Under the pieces are notes generated by a model. It was not told the origin of the DNA. It was given only the letters and a program-made list of their open reading frames with translations, and searched no databases. Made by a program: the position numbers and the translations under genes. A DNA stretch of 64,000 nucleotides, taken from contig ADNK01001725.1 in the NCBI GenBank assembly GCA_000320545.1, forward strand, positions 61,001 through 125,000, given 5' to 3'. Of this stretch, positions 50,781 to 64,000 are shown piece after piece. This DNA is from Bigelowiella natans CCMP2755 (Eukaryota > Cercozoa > Chlorarachniophyceae). How positions within the stretch are numbered: the stretch's first letter is position 1; every line of letters starts with the position of its first letter.

Positions 50781-51621
50781 ATGAGGCCACGGGGGGAGGG
50801 ACGAAAGTTTGCGCGCTGGAGCAACAAGATCTCCGCAGTTATTATGATGGTATACTCCTCCCTCCTATATATCTCCTACCTAATCTTGCTATTGCTGGTG
50901 CTGCAGTTACTACTGCCACTAGCTACTGCTGCTTTGCCCAGCTCATCAATGGTTCGACTTGCTATTTGCTGCAACTACTTATTGCCTTAACACAGCGCTT
51001 TCCACCACCTCCACCACCATCGTCATCATTATCATTATCACCAACATCATCATCTTGTTTCTTATGAAGATAGTCACCAAGCTCTTGTGTGTTTTCCTTC
51101 ATTTCTTAGACAACAGCAGCTGTTGCCCTTCTACTGATCATGAATGTTGGACAAAGAGGAGGCTCCTCCTCACGGTTCTGGTCTCTCATTGATCATGGTG
51201 GAGATTACCCAATACTAGATTCAGAACCGACGCCCCTACACGTAAGGAGGCACTATGAATCTATGTGCGTGGCACGAATATGATGATGGCGCATTACATT
51301 GCATAAGTTACAAAAACACCCAATGATGCATGTATGCATGGTACAGCCTCTTCTCGGTTTCTCATGCTGGCCATTTGGACGTAATAGCACTAGTAATCGA
51401 TGGCGAAAAGATCTTAAGGTACTCATCAGTTCTGTGGCTAGTAAGACGGATAACAACAATGATGATGAGTGGAGTCAGTGAGTGGAAGAAGAAACCTCAA
51501 TACCCATAGTTTTGCTACCACTAATACCACTTCTACTACTACTACTACTACTACCACTACTACAACTACTTTGACAAAAACAAGGGGGAAAACAGTCATG
51601 CTGCCCATAGTTCTGCTATTA

Positions 51622-51660
<39 letters not shown>

Positions 51661-52788
51661 AGCCAAAAGCAAGGTGCCAAATGCATACATAAATGCAGCA
51701 AACATCTTTCTGCGATTATTATGATGATCTTCATTATTTCCTTCTTCTTCCATTCGTCAATTAACAGTGGATCACAAAGAAGCTCATGGATGCTAGTTTC
51801 AGAAACACGGATAAGAATCGTAGCGGCTATTTAGAGGTAGCAGTCGGCAGTTGTAGTGCTTCAGCAATCATCATCAACTTCTGCTGATGCTTGTACTACT
51901 ATCAAATAGATTAGTCAACAACAACAACAACAACAACAACAAGTATTGATGACAATGACGACGAAGATGATGCTGATTATACGATTTTGAGCGCGAGAAA
52001 GTGACGACCTAATGAAGGAGATTTCGAAACACTGAATATTATCCTCCTCAACTTATCAATTAGCTTGAAGACGTTATTCCGATGATGCACGTTTTCTACT
52101 TTGTCTCCAAGCTTGATTTGATCGATTATTTGGTGGAAGATCTACCAGAATCTCAGGTAATACTCTGACGATGTGATCGATGCATTATTCACTGACTGAT
52201 GAGTTATCCTTCTCAAAAAGGAGAGAATGTATACTACTAAAACTGCTACTACTACTACCCTGTTACTTTTGAGAAGAAGCAACAGCAAGCATTTCTCATC
52301 ATCATCTCTTTATCCTTTTATCATTGCTATCATTTCCTTGCCTATCGTTTAATCTTCTTTATGCATTATTGAATGGGTATGGGACAACACATGTAACTAC
52401 TACTACTACTACTACTACTACTTACTATCGTGATCAGATGAATGCTACTGCCACTGCTCTGGCTCAAGAGTACTTTGGGAATGTTACCACCGAGACTTAT
52501 CAGGTGAAGAATAATAATGGTGGTGATGATTTAGATAATATTCTATTATCACGTGAGGAAGAGGACAATTATGTTTGCCATAGTAGTAGTAGTAGTAGCA
52601 CAAAAAAACAACGAGAAGAAGAAGAAGGAGGATCTGCTGCCTTGACAGTGAATCATCGTATGTAGTGGCTACTGGAAAAAAGCTGTATTAGTATTAGGAG
52701 ACGAGAGGAGCACTAAATTGTTGCATCATTCATCATCATCATTTTCCTAAAGACGCCCTCTCTGTTTATTTTTCATTCTCTCTCTTTT

Positions 52789-52828
<40 letters not shown>

Positions 52829-53480
52829 CGCTTGTTGTTCTCCTCCTCCTCCTCCTCTTTCGTTCTTTCTTTGAAAAGGAAGAGGCTCGTGCTTTCATCT
52901 TAAAGCTTGATCAGGATAAAGACGGAAAGCTGTCAAGGTTGGTCACAACAACTACAACACTGACTGTTTGTTTGTTGGAGTATTCGTTGATATTACCTCC
53001 TGCTGTTACTGCTGCATCTTTGATATGTTTCATATGTCAAGCTACTATCGTGTTAATATTATTTGATGTACAGCAGCAGCTTGTTATTTTTCCTTCTAAT
53101 AAGAAGTGATAATGACGACGACGGTGGTGATGATGATGATGATGATAAATACAGGAGAGACATTGACACTGCCTTCCAAGAGCTATATCAGGTTGATGAA
53201 TAAATGATAAGAAGAGGAAGAGATTATGTGACCGATTAAATGAAGAGATATTGCAATATCACCATCGTTATCATCGTCATATTATTACTTACTATTAGTG
53301 ATAAGCATGTGTTAAGTATTTATTGTTAATTATTGAATATTTCTATATTATTATTTACTATTCCCAGGAATTTGATAAAGCAGCCATGTCACCAGAGCAA
53401 TTCATAACGCTCCTGTATGTATGTATGTATGTATGCATGCATGTATGTAGTAGTAACAATTTGGCAGGAGGGCATGATAG

Positions 53481-53516
<36 letters not shown>

Positions 53517-53885
53517 ATTGTATACGCTCCTTAAAATAACAAGTGGTAGATAGTAGCAGCATCAGCAGCAGCAGAAGAAGAAGGAGAAGGGAGAACAAGA
53601 TAATAAGTACAGTAATGATGCTAGTGGGTGGTATTTTGGCAAAGAATGAGTATGTTCCTTTTTCTCTCTCTCTCTCTCTCCCCTTCTCTTTCTATTTCTC
53701 TGATTTGTATTATACAATTCTGGTTCCTCAGGAGTTATTTCATCGGAAGCTTATATCGATTAGGTAGTGTTGGTGTTGGTGCTACTGTGCTTTATTTTAC
53801 TGCTGAAGCTTCTGACGTTGTTGTGGTTTTGCCGTACTTATGATGAACTTCCACAGTAACAATTCCTATGATGATGATGATGATT

Positions 53886-53916
<31 letters not shown>

Positions 53917-54445
53917 CTACCACGATAAGGGTGATAAGCACAAAAGAATGAGGTGTAATTAGTTTAAAAAGAGAAACTGCTATTAATGAAATGTCTTCGT
54001 GGTGTTATGTACTCATCATCATCATCATCATCATCCTCATCATCATCACCATCACTTGTTTATGATATCAGGCATGTTAAATGGTGAAGCATTGGCGACA
54101 ACAAACCTTTTGAATGTAATGTAGCAGCAGCAGCAGCAGCAGCCAGTCAATTTAGAAATGACGTTGTATAGCATTATTTACACGAAGAAGGCGTAGCAGA
54201 GCCATCATCGTTCATGATGTATGAGTATTCTTCTGCTCCTTAATGGTAGTAATAGTAGTAGTATCTTATCAGTTGTGTATGTAAATCAATCATTCAATCA
54301 TCAGATTGTGGACACAACGAAAGAGCCTAAGGAGGCCATTGCAGCTGTTTTAGCGTATATAAAGACGCTGAGGAAACTAGAAAGAGAAAGTTATCAGAAA
54401 AGCAAAAAAAAAGTAATAAGAAAGAAAAAGAAGGATAAAAAATGA
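50781..54445 (+). CDS. Membrane-anchored EF-hand protein, family unknown
   Basis: Exons: 50781-50837, 51110-51241, 51347-51418, 51768-51836, 52064-52156, 52438-52503, 52879-52937, 53155-53191, 53368-53414, 53732-53763, 54072-54115, 54305-54445; all join in frame to 282 residues plus stop. A basic start (MRPRGEGRKFARW) precedes one short hydrophobic segment, TTAAVALLLIMNVG, suggesting a signal anchor. Two calcium-binding loops are visible: DKNRSGYLELED and DQDKDGKLSRRD, each with acidic residues at EF-hand positions 1, 3 and 12 or close to it. The C-terminus is strongly basic (KKKVIRKKKKDKK). Probably a calcium sensor at a membrane; no closer family recognised. An alternative stop after exon 10 exists if its donor is not used. 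Confidence 0.8.
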
Positions 54446-55365
54446 GGTGGTTATTATCATGAAATCGTCGTTCATGAGTGCTGCTGAAACAACCAACAAG
54501 TGAATATCTGACAGTAGAACAAATAAGTAAGGAAGAAGAAAGGTGATGTTTATCAGATATCAGACCATGAGAAGATGAGGTAGTACATCGTGGCGGGAAA
54601 TTAATTTGAGAGAAAGTACACACCAAGGACATCATAAAGTGTTTTTGTCTTTATTCTATAAAGTAGTGACAAATGCTGTCTCGAATATTTAGCCAACAAA
54701 TGTTCCAAGAATATGATGATATTGTGTCCACTACTAAGTGTATATTGGCAGTAACTCGCGTGCATATATGGTATAGTGCCAATTTATTCGTGCGAAGTCT
54801 AATTATGAGTACTCATCATGCGTATCATGATAAGTAGATATAGACCGACACCACACGACATATGACGCATGACTGCTACATCCACGTACTACACTTGCAT
54901 CCTGCTGCATATACAGTATGCTGCATTATGAAGGGCATATACTCCCGTCTAATAAGTGCGAGTAATATAGTAATGTGGCAGAGTAGAGGAATGCTTACGT
55001 ATACATACTATACGGCTCTGGAATGAGCGTTATTGATTAGTGCCCTTTGACATGCAAGCTGCTTACTAGTGATTTACATGCGTATCATGCATGTATATGT
55101 GTGTGCGCAGCATCATCATTATCCGATGACATGAGCAGCTGTTGTTAATTAAGATTGGAACAAACACTTCTAGACTTTCAAACTAGTCGTCTAGATGAAA
55201 GAGTAGAGCATAGAGTAAGATATCTACGTACTTCTGCTTCAATCAGTACGCACAATGTCAATTATAACCAAAAGGAAATCAAAAGGGACATGAAGAATTA
55301 GCTAAGGATAGATCTGGTCAATATACTGCATGCTTATCCGCCCTCTGGTAGAGACGATGCATCCA
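54446..55365. other. Convergent gap with TGCATG/CGCATG island
   Basis: About 54755-55130 holds GCGTGCATATATGG, CATGCGTATCATG, ACGCATGACTGC, TGCTGCATATAC, CATGCGTATCATGCATG and GTGTGTGCGCAGC words, with no microsatellite longer than a few units. No gene seen. Confidence 0.5.
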
Positions 55366-56730
55366 TCATAAGAGAGCTTGCAGCTGTTTATCTAATGTTT
55401 GAATGGCTATTTGTAGTGTATTTATATGTTGTGTTGCGAGGCGATTCATGGCCTCTTTCAGCGTAGCTTGCTCCTCTGAACAATCTGAGCGACGTTCAAA
55501 TTAGTAATAAGAGATGATATCCATGATGATGATGATGATGATGGCACACTGAAGTGAATGAATCATGAGTAATCAAGTAATACTTTCCTAGGAATAGTAG
55601 CACATCGGCATCATCATCGTATCATCATCATCGTCATCATCTAAACCTCCAGTTGCTGTATCATCATCATCATCAGAAGCAGCAGCAGCAGGATCCCTCT
55701 CATCGATCAAGTTCTGAGTTGGTAGTGGTATACAGTATGCCAACAGTGACAACAACAACAACAATAATATCAAAGAGCTCAATTCATAACAATAATACAC
55801 GACTCAGAGGACAACGGAAGGTAGTAAACGACAGATTTAAACTGTAAGGCTCTCGATCTTGTTGCGTGTTAAGTTCTCTTCGATGTGCTGCTTTGCTTTA
55901 ATAATACTATGTAAAGGCAACATGTGTTGGTTCCCCATCACGGATTCAATTGCATCTTATTAGATAAATAAATCAATATACTATTACTAGTATGTAATTA
56001 TGACTTGTTGATACTACCTCCACTAAAGATACCAAGTATCCTTTGAGAGCTTCTAGCGTCTGGCTCTCAGAAGGAATTTTCAACTTTTGTATTGTGTACG
56101 ACTTCTCCTCCTCCACCATGTTATTGCTATTATCACTATTCGTTGTAGTTTTTGTCGCCGTGTTGTAATATTGTGCATCTTCATATTGATGCCATGGTAT
56201 TATACTACCAGCCTCGTTGTTGCATATATCACTAACAAGAGATGCTGCAAGGGTTAGCCCCTTAGTAGTGGAAGAAAGGGAATGATTAGTTGGGAGGAGG
56301 GAAGAAGATTGAGATGTTGATGTTGAAGAGGGTGGTAGCAGTCTCTTCAAAGAGAAGAATTCGTCTGGTAGCATACATATTCGAATAAAGTCCACCTGTA
56401 GCAGCAGCAGCAGCAGCAGCATTGAGTCAGTGAGTCAGTGGAAGGGGAGGAGGAGGAGGAGGAGGAGGAGGACGGATTAGGGTCAGTGCACTTAGTAGTT
56501 GGTGGTGAAAAATGATGATGACAGGTAAAGCTAGTATCGTGTACTATTATACAGCTGTTGCTTCTAGGAAAATGAAAGAATAATATACATATATTAATAC
56601 GCATGTATGATGTGTGATTGCGAGACAACACTGCTGCTGCTACTACTATGTGATTATGGTTGTAAGATAAACTGCTGATTCTACAACTGCTACTACTCTG
56701 GTTGTAATAATGCTGCTACTGCTACTACTG

Positions 56731-56761
<31 letters not shown>

Positions 56762-57068
56762 AACTACTACCAAGCGCCGTGAATAAGGGTTGTGAATAGG
56801 TCTATTATTGTGTAATGATCGCAACAACAACAACAACAATAAATGTTAATATGTATCTGCAGTAGGTTAATAATTACTAATGATAATATATTTACAAAAA
56901 GGTAAATTACCAACTTCTCCTACTTCTGCTACTTCTGCTGCTGCTGCTGCTGCTGCTACTACTACTACTACCACTACTACTACTACTATTACTACCTGAG
57001 AAGATGCACTTCCGAGTCTCCCAATGTTCTGATGTGCTCCTCTATCACCCTTTTAGCCATTCATTTCA

Positions 57069-57100
<32 letters not shown>

Positions 57101-58682
57101 TCAAACAGCAGCAGATAATGTGTCATTATGATCGATCGTTGGCTAGAACATGTATAGCTAAATCCTACACCAATATCACTTATTGACCATCATCGGCATC
57201 ATCATCGTCGTCGTTGTCACCATTTGCTAAAATCGATTTTACTACTATCATTATACCAGAATACATTGATGATAATAATGACAATAATACCTTTTCTTCA
57301 ATGGGTGTAGCAAATGATGTTGGTCGCGTATTACTCTTTCCGTTTCCTCTTTCTCATCATCCTCCTCCTCATCTTGAGCACTATTTCTACTACTAGTACT
57401 GCAGTGTTGGTCAATCACATATGCTTCTAATGCACGTGCGGTTATCTCAACAAAATCAGCCTCATACTTGTCAATAACGGTGTCATGGAGGAATATCATT
57501 CGAGAATTATCAAATGTTCTTGTGATGAATTGATGGGGAGGGGGGTAAGTTGCTTCTCCGTCACTACTCTTGGTTTGTGTTGAGGAGGAGGAGGAGGAGG
57601 AGGAGGAGGCAGAAGAACAACGAATAGACCTCCAATCTGCAACGACACACAATAAAGAAATGAAGAAGGAAAGTAGTTTCATAAATAGAAGGGATTTGCC
57701 ATAAAATGTTTTCAGATACTCGTGCAAGTAATTTGTTCTATTGATTACATTAATAGTGATGAGCTCGTAAGTGAAATGTTATAAAAAATAGATAATAATA
57801 ATAATTATTATAATCGTAATAACATATCATTAGATATATTATCAGCATTATGATAGTGTGTTGCTATCCCCCCCTCCCCATTATTATAGTAGAATCACCT
57901 TTTGCATCTATGTTAGCCCTTAGCTTAAGGACTCGCATTGGCTTTTCTGGTACTGCGAAATTATAATCGTCATCATGATTACCAGTTGTTGTATTCTTTT
58001 CATCATTACTATTACTATTATGATGATGATGATGATGATGATGATGATCCTCCTCATCTTGGCTTGCTCTCTTTGTCTTTCTGATATTTTTCCTTCTTTT
58101 TCCTGCCCCCCCATTTTTATTGTTGAGCATTTGCCATCCTCCTTTTTGCAGTTCAGAGGGACGTGCAACCCAATCTCCCACCCATTCAAATGCTACATTA
58201 TCTATCACGGGATGCAAAGGCATCATACACAGCTTTTCGTATGTGCCATACTCTCCAATGTCTAGACAGCCCCATGATGACGACGATGATGATGATGATG
58301 ATTGCCATTCAAAAGCAGGAGAAGGAGGAAGAGGAGGATGAGGAGAAGAAGAAGAAGAAGAAGATGATGATTAGAATGATGCGAATAATAATGTTCAGAT
58401 TTCCTCCTCCTCCTCCTCCTCCAGCTGATGGATTTACACTACTCACGATGACAACTATTCATGTGATTTTCCTCTTATTTAAGTTATTGTTGGTGGGTAC
58501 TTGCTGTTGTATTGGTTCCCGTTGTTATATTAGGAGGAGGGGGGGGCATGGCGGGTAGCGTGAGAGAGAATCGTTCCATCATCTAATAATTGAGAATGTG
58601 ATTTTATCGTGAAGACTACTTGTATAATTGATGTTGACAACAATCCATATCATTTGTGTGCTCTGTCGTTGTCTTTATCGTT

Positions 58683-58715
<33 letters not shown>

Positions 58716-59322
58716 GTCTTCACATCTTCATTATCACTCACTTGATGTGCCCACACAAAGGCCTTCAACGTGAAAGAATAGGCTGGAAATGCTTGTGGAA
58801 AGTTCTGATAGAATTATTAAGCATTCGTCTTCTTATATGTTGTTAATATTATTTTGCAGCAAACACAATATAACTGCCATAGGTATTTACTACACGAAAC
58901 AATAAAATAAGGAATCATGACGATAATAGCGATAATGATGACTCAAGTTATTAAATATAATGAAATAATTAAAACGACGAAGAGAAAATGAGTGCTACAA
59001 TTGCTATTGTTACTACTATTACTATTACTATTACTACTACAGCGATTACAAGCAAAGAAATTGGATTAAGAGACGTTAATAATAGTAGTGGTAAGCAACA
59101 GTGTATTATTAGTATTATTATCGTGCTATCGAAGGAGGCATTTCCTTTCTCATCTATAAGCTCACACATGATTAGTGGTAGTAGTAGCACCAAAACCAAA
59201 GAACAAATAATGTAGCGTTCTTCTTGTTGTTGTTGTTGTTTAATTACCAAAGTCAATGCTGGGAATAGGATGTTGTAGTTTTCAACTAAAGGCTCGTAGA
59301 TCTACATCCGTATGTAAGAAAT

Positions 59323-59362
<40 letters not shown>

Positions 59363-59467
59363 GATAATACAGCGGGAAAAACTACTGAGAAAGCTGTCTT
59401 TTACCAATATTTAAGTGTGTGCTTGTCTTTAGATAAATGCTTGACTATAGGCATCATCATCATCACC

Positions 59468-59498
<31 letters not shown>

Positions 59499-59700
59499 GT
59501 ATCCATCGTAGCTATCGTCGTTACTTCCTCTTATTACTATTTAAGAGTACCTCTTGAAACGAAGCAAGCGCTGTTAATGGAATCATATCTTGCAATGTTG
59601 TGTTGGTGATCAGAAGAGACAATAACGAATCTTCCCGGGGAGAACGTGGTAACGTCTTCAGTAATGGCCACCATTTTGACTTATATCCCTTTTTATTATC

Positions 59701-59731
<31 letters not shown>

Positions 59732-59964
59732 TTTCATCATTAGGAAGTTGTAGTATGTATTTATATATGTATTTATCATCCTGATTGCGAGCATTATCAT
59801 CATTATCACCATCGTTATCACCACCATCAATGTATCGATAGGAGAAGGAGAGGGTGCCTCTATACAACATAATATTGCTTTTCCTTACATGAGTAATCTT
59901 CCTTATCATTCTGATTTTACTACGTACGCTCTGGATTCTGCTTATTCACTACTTTCCACTACTT

Positions 59965-59997
<33 letters not shown>

Positions 59998-60261
59998 TTG
60001 AACCAATACTTTCGAGTATTCGTCGATAAGATGCAGCATAAGATAACACCGAGGATTTGCTTCTTTCATGATCTGCCTCCCTTTGTAGCTGCTTAAAGCC
60101 GTACCTTTTAGATTTTATTGCCTTCCATTATCACCATATATTATTCTTATGATCTAAATTCATGCTACTGCTGCTGCTGCTACTACTTGGGATAATGATC
60201 ATCATATTGTAGCAGCTGCTACGGAATAGTAGTAGTAGTAGCTATCATGCTAATACTACTG

Positions 60262-60296
<35 letters not shown>

Positions 60297-61055
60297 CCTA
60301 CCGAATTCCCCAAGATCAAGAGATGCCGTGTCTTAATGAAAGCAAGAACACCCATAATATCCAATTAATCACAAAATAAGAATAAAAATAATAATGATTT
60401 TAGAACAATGCAGTGTGATTGCCTCGAGTGCGTATCTTCTTTTCCTCTTTATTTTTGTTTTTGTTTTTTCCCTCTTTGTTTTTGTTTTTGTTTTTGTTCT
60501 TGATTCTACTGTGCGGTCCACTCATCAAAGTCGTAGTAGAGGTATGGGTGCTAGTAGTGGTAGTAGTAGTAGTGGTAGTAGAGGTATGAGTGCTAGTAGT
60601 AGTAACTTACGATCTCCAATCAACGCCTCTGCTGGTAATTCCGCCATTATGTCTCCTGCTTTCCAGTCGTCACCATGATATCCTTGATAGCGTTGCAGTA
60701 GTTAGCAGTATTAACAGTTAATATGATGATGTACATATAACAGCATTATTTGAATTGGGTTCTTCATATCTTAAAAGAAAAAACAAAATCTCTCTGTGTG
60801 TAATAATATATGTAAGAGTACCTCCTAAGTTGACATCTCCATTGGAAGCAGAGTCGTTGCTGCGGGTACAATTTCCTTCAAGAAATATCCTTTGTAGCGG
60901 TTGATCTTTGCACGCCATCATGCTTTCTGCGGATATATAAGAGAGAGTCATCATCATCATATGTATCATCATCGGATGGAGAAAATAAGATGCTATATCT
61001 ATCGACGTTTGTTGGCACGGTGTGTGTATGTGTGCGTTCTGGAGAAAGAGAGAGC

Positions 61056-61100
<45 letters not shown>

Positions 61101-62089
61101 CAACAAGCTAATGCTGCTGCAACCACCACCACCACCACCAACTATGTAATGTCAGACTCACCGTTAGGGATCATGTATGCTCTTGCCTGTTTTGCTGCAT
61201 TGACACTTTGATGGTGTTTGTTGAACAAAGGAGGAGGAGGAGGAGGAGGAGGGACATTGTCGCTGTTTTCATTCATCCCACCCATCTCGTGGTTATTCCT
61301 TGTTTCTGCGAGATCTGTGTTGTTCTTGTTGTTCTTCTTCTTGTTGTTGTTTTCCATAGTAGATGAGAAAAGATTAAGCTCATCGTCATCATTGTGCATT
61401 ATCCTCCTCTCCATAGTTGTAGCATCATCAAAGAATAAGCTTGGATTCACCTATAAACATAATAGTAGCAAGCTACATGTATGATTGCAATAGTGCTGAT
61501 GATGCTGCTGTTGATTATGACGATGATAATGAGCATAGTAGTAGTAGTAGTGATAGTATTGGTATCAGTACTAGTACCTTGCCTCCATTCAATATGATCC
61601 ATGAGCCATAGCTCTGTCAATCCAACTCATTATTAAGAGTATGTATTATTATATATTACTTATTTTGCGAATTGTAGTAGTTGTAGTAGTTGTAGTACAA
61701 GGTATCAACCCATAATTTATGCATTTATGTTTGTGCGTGTAATCATCACACATCACTTCCTTCAACTATCTTCTCATTAAAATAATTATCTCAAAATCAC
61801 CAGCAGCAGTCTGCCTCTCTTGACATAAAGAGGAGGAGGATCAATATTTTGCACATAACACAACGATCATCACGGTGGCATCATCATCATCATCATTGAA
61901 TCGATGAATCATCCAATTTTTCACATACCTGCAAGGAGCCTGCTTGTGGTCCAGAAATATCTTCAAAGTTTGACCATTTCTACCAGCAACAACAAGTGAT
62001 GAATGACAACAATGGAAAACAACAGTTGAGAAGAAGGTAGTAGTAGTGGTAGTAGTAGTGGTAGTAGTGGTAGTAGTAGTAGTAGAAGT

Positions 62090-62131
<42 letters not shown>

Positions 62132-63263
62132 AAAAAAAGACATGCACAGATAGGTTCTTCTTAATATGATTGTATCGATATGCTGATATGTGATGTTGTC
62201 TACGACAGTAGAAGAAGAAGAAGTAGTAGTAGTAGTAGTAGTTGATTGTTGTTGTTGCTGTAGTAGTCGTTGCACTAAAAGTAGTATACCGGTGGGGGGG
62301 GTAGGCTCGGTGAATCATCATCCTCACGCTTTTTCTTCTTCATCTTCTTCTTTGTTGCGGCAGTAGCAGCCGCAGCATTATCATCTCTCCCAGATCCACC
62401 ATCATCATCACCACCAACATCAATAACAGTATTCTTCTTATTTGTAGTAAATACCGCATCCTCCTTTCCCCCCTCCTCCTCTTCCTTCTCACTGTTGGAA
62501 GATTCTTCTTCAGCGTCATTATTTTTATAATGTGATAGAGAAGGCGGCGGAGGACGTGTCTTATATAGCTGCTGCTGCTGCTATAGTGGAGAGTACGATG
62601 ATGAAGATGGCGACGATCCAGAAACAGGAAAGAAATTAAGAGGGGGTTGGGAGAAGTAGATAATAAGTGTTGGTTTGTTGTTGGTGGTGGTGGTGATGGT
62701 AGATGTTGTTGGAACCTCTAGAACATCATCATCATCATCATCATCATCATCATTACTAATATAACACATCCTTGTAGTACAGCAGCAGCAAATATTAAAT
62801 ACACGCACCTTCTTCTTATCTCTTCCACTAGCCATTGTACTTCTCCATATTTGTTGTTTTGAAATGCGGTTAAGATGTTTTTTTAGCAGCCTCAAGGATA
62901 CATTGTGCAGACACTCCTACATACAACACAAAGTAAGCATAAGTACCAGCAGTAGCAGCAAAACGATGACCAATGTATCATGAGATAAATAGTATATATT
63001 AATAACATACAGTCAGCCATTCAACATACACCTAACTCACACTCACTAACCATGGCTGCTTTCTTACTCGATCTGAGAATTTTCAATTTACCTATATTGT
63101 TGTTGTTGTTGTTGTTGTTCCACAGATGAGATTAGCAAGGCAGACAAGTACAAACCAGAAGTCATGAGAAAATAAACAATAATAAACACATCGACCAATA
63201 ACATAATGTTGGACAATATGATGCCTTGCTGCCTCCTTCAGCATTCTTATAATTTGGGTATAT

Positions 63264-63294
<31 letters not shown>

Positions 63295-63682
63295 TAGCGT
63301 GTATGGTATGTAAGTGAATCCTCCTCCTCCCTATTATCACCGTATAGTGCTGATATTAGTGAAATGTCAACATGATTACTAAATGCTGGAAATATTCTTA
63401 TCTTTATTGTTCTCAAACACCACCTTTCAAGTACGTTTTTGCTAGATGGAAAAACGGCTGAAGTTCTTCCTCTTCTTCTTGTTGTTGTTGTTGTTGTTGC
63501 ATCATCTCATTATTCGCAGATACTGATGATATGTTGTCTTTGTTGTTGATATTTCCACGATTTAGGTCATGTTCTTCTTCATCGTCATCGAGTATAGCTG
63601 CACGCATTGTTGGATCCATATAATGGTAAAAACGCCATTCTGACAGGCAAATCGCCTTTATCATCCTGCTCATGCCCATTAC
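55366..63682 (-). CDS. Large multi-exon protein, unidentified, 5' end possibly beyond window
   Basis: Supported exons: 63682-63424, 62916-62809, 62559-62290, 61979-61929, 61613-61578, 61450-61162, 60926-60822, 60682-60611, 60331-60302, 60104-60010, 59930-59825, 59679-59551, then pieces near 59290-59235, 58220-57895, 57640-57295, 56397-56003, 55760-55590 and a final one ending in TGA at 55366. Non-repeat segments look conserved: AICLSEWRFYHYMDP, YGSWIILNGGK, GYHGDDWKAGDIMAELP, RCYLMLHLIDEYSK, SNIMLYRGTLSFSYRYIDG, FEWVGDWVARPSEL, FLHDTVIDKYEADFVEI. The end is a coiled-coil-like segment, LKEAMNRLATQHINTLQ. I considered a VPS13/chorein-like lipid-transfer protein from IYEPLVENYNIL but cannot support it firmly. 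Acidic and poly-Asp/Lys inserts come from repeats. Confidence 0.5.
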
Positions 63683-64000
63683 CTAATTTCATTATTATCA
63701 TCATTCATCCTTTGTTATAAATTAGTAGTAAGTAATACACGTGGTCCTGCTGACGATGACGACGACAATGAACAACGACACTATTTATCACACTTGAAGA
63801 ACATGAAAGAAAAAGAAGAAGAATATAGGGTGGTTGGTGCAGCATCACCATCATCATCATCATCGATTGATTGATTTTAAGTTATTGGACAGTACCTTCA
63901 AAGTGTCGTTGACATAGTTGATGGTGTGATGATGATGATGATGTGGATCATCATCATCATCATCATTATTAACACCAACATCAACATCGTGTTGGTGATG

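Noticed and set aside
60394-60678. Plus-strand open frame starting with a hydrophobic stretch and a Ser/Gly-rich tail
   Set aside because: It overlaps minus-strand exon 60682-60611, which fits the large gene in phase, and its sequence comes from TTTTTG and GTA repeats.

Overview
This window is nuclear DNA of a eukaryote, most likely an alga with a secondary (complex) plastid. The genes are cut into many short exons with GT-AG introns, and most introns carry microsatellites. A phytoene synthase and an FtsH-like AAA protein both begin with signal-peptide-like segments, as expected for plastid proteins that pass through the ER. A mitochondrial-type presequence starts an amidotransferase. I cannot fix the lineage from sequence alone; chlorarachniophyte, stramenopile, haptophyte, cryptophyte and chromerid-like algae all remain possible. 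I rebuilt exon chains by hand from splice sites, reading-frame phase and family motifs. No alignment or gene finder was run.

Layout. 1-825 (+): 3' part of an O-fucosyltransferase-like gene. 2344-5944 (+): family-25 glycosyltransferase, 13 exons. 6734-10691 (-): RNA-binding protein with an N-terminal MLLE domain, two RRMs and an RGG tail, 22 exons. 12015-18066 (+): FtsH-like AAA ATPase ending before the protease domain, 20 exons. 18927-19040 (+): first half of a RING finger. 19036-about 23241 (-): basic low-complexity protein. 23978-27570 (-): class I glutamine amidotransferase-like protein of bacterial type, 14 exons. 28358-32785 (+): phytoene synthase, 17 exons. 34084-40822 (-): very long low-complexity protein with a cysteine-rich C-terminus. 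42064-43188 (+): intronless membrane-anchored small heat-shock protein. 45115-49955 (-): type II membrane sulfotransferase. 50781-54445 (+): membrane-anchored EF-hand protein, 12 exons. 55366-63682 (-), running off the right edge: a large unidentified protein.

Three genes act on secretory-pathway glycans or proteins (fucosyltransferase-like, GT25, sulfotransferase), and two belong to the plastid (phytoene synthase, FtsH-like). I see no operon-like arrangement. Gene pairs are convergent, divergent or tandem.

Most striking pattern: each of the seven intergenic gaps that contains the 3' end of an upstream gene holds a microsatellite-poor island rich in words such as TGCATG, GCATGC, GCTAGC, TGCAC and CGCATG. 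The four gaps between divergent gene starts largely lack them. Other points of interest are the reversed MLLE/RRM domain order, a tandem (GTAA)n splice donor that sets the frame of the RGG tail, a 67-bp tandem array that multiplies a 3' splice site in the sulfotransferase gene, a protease-less FtsH, and the cysteine-rich cap on a roughly 1,300-residue low-complexity protein.
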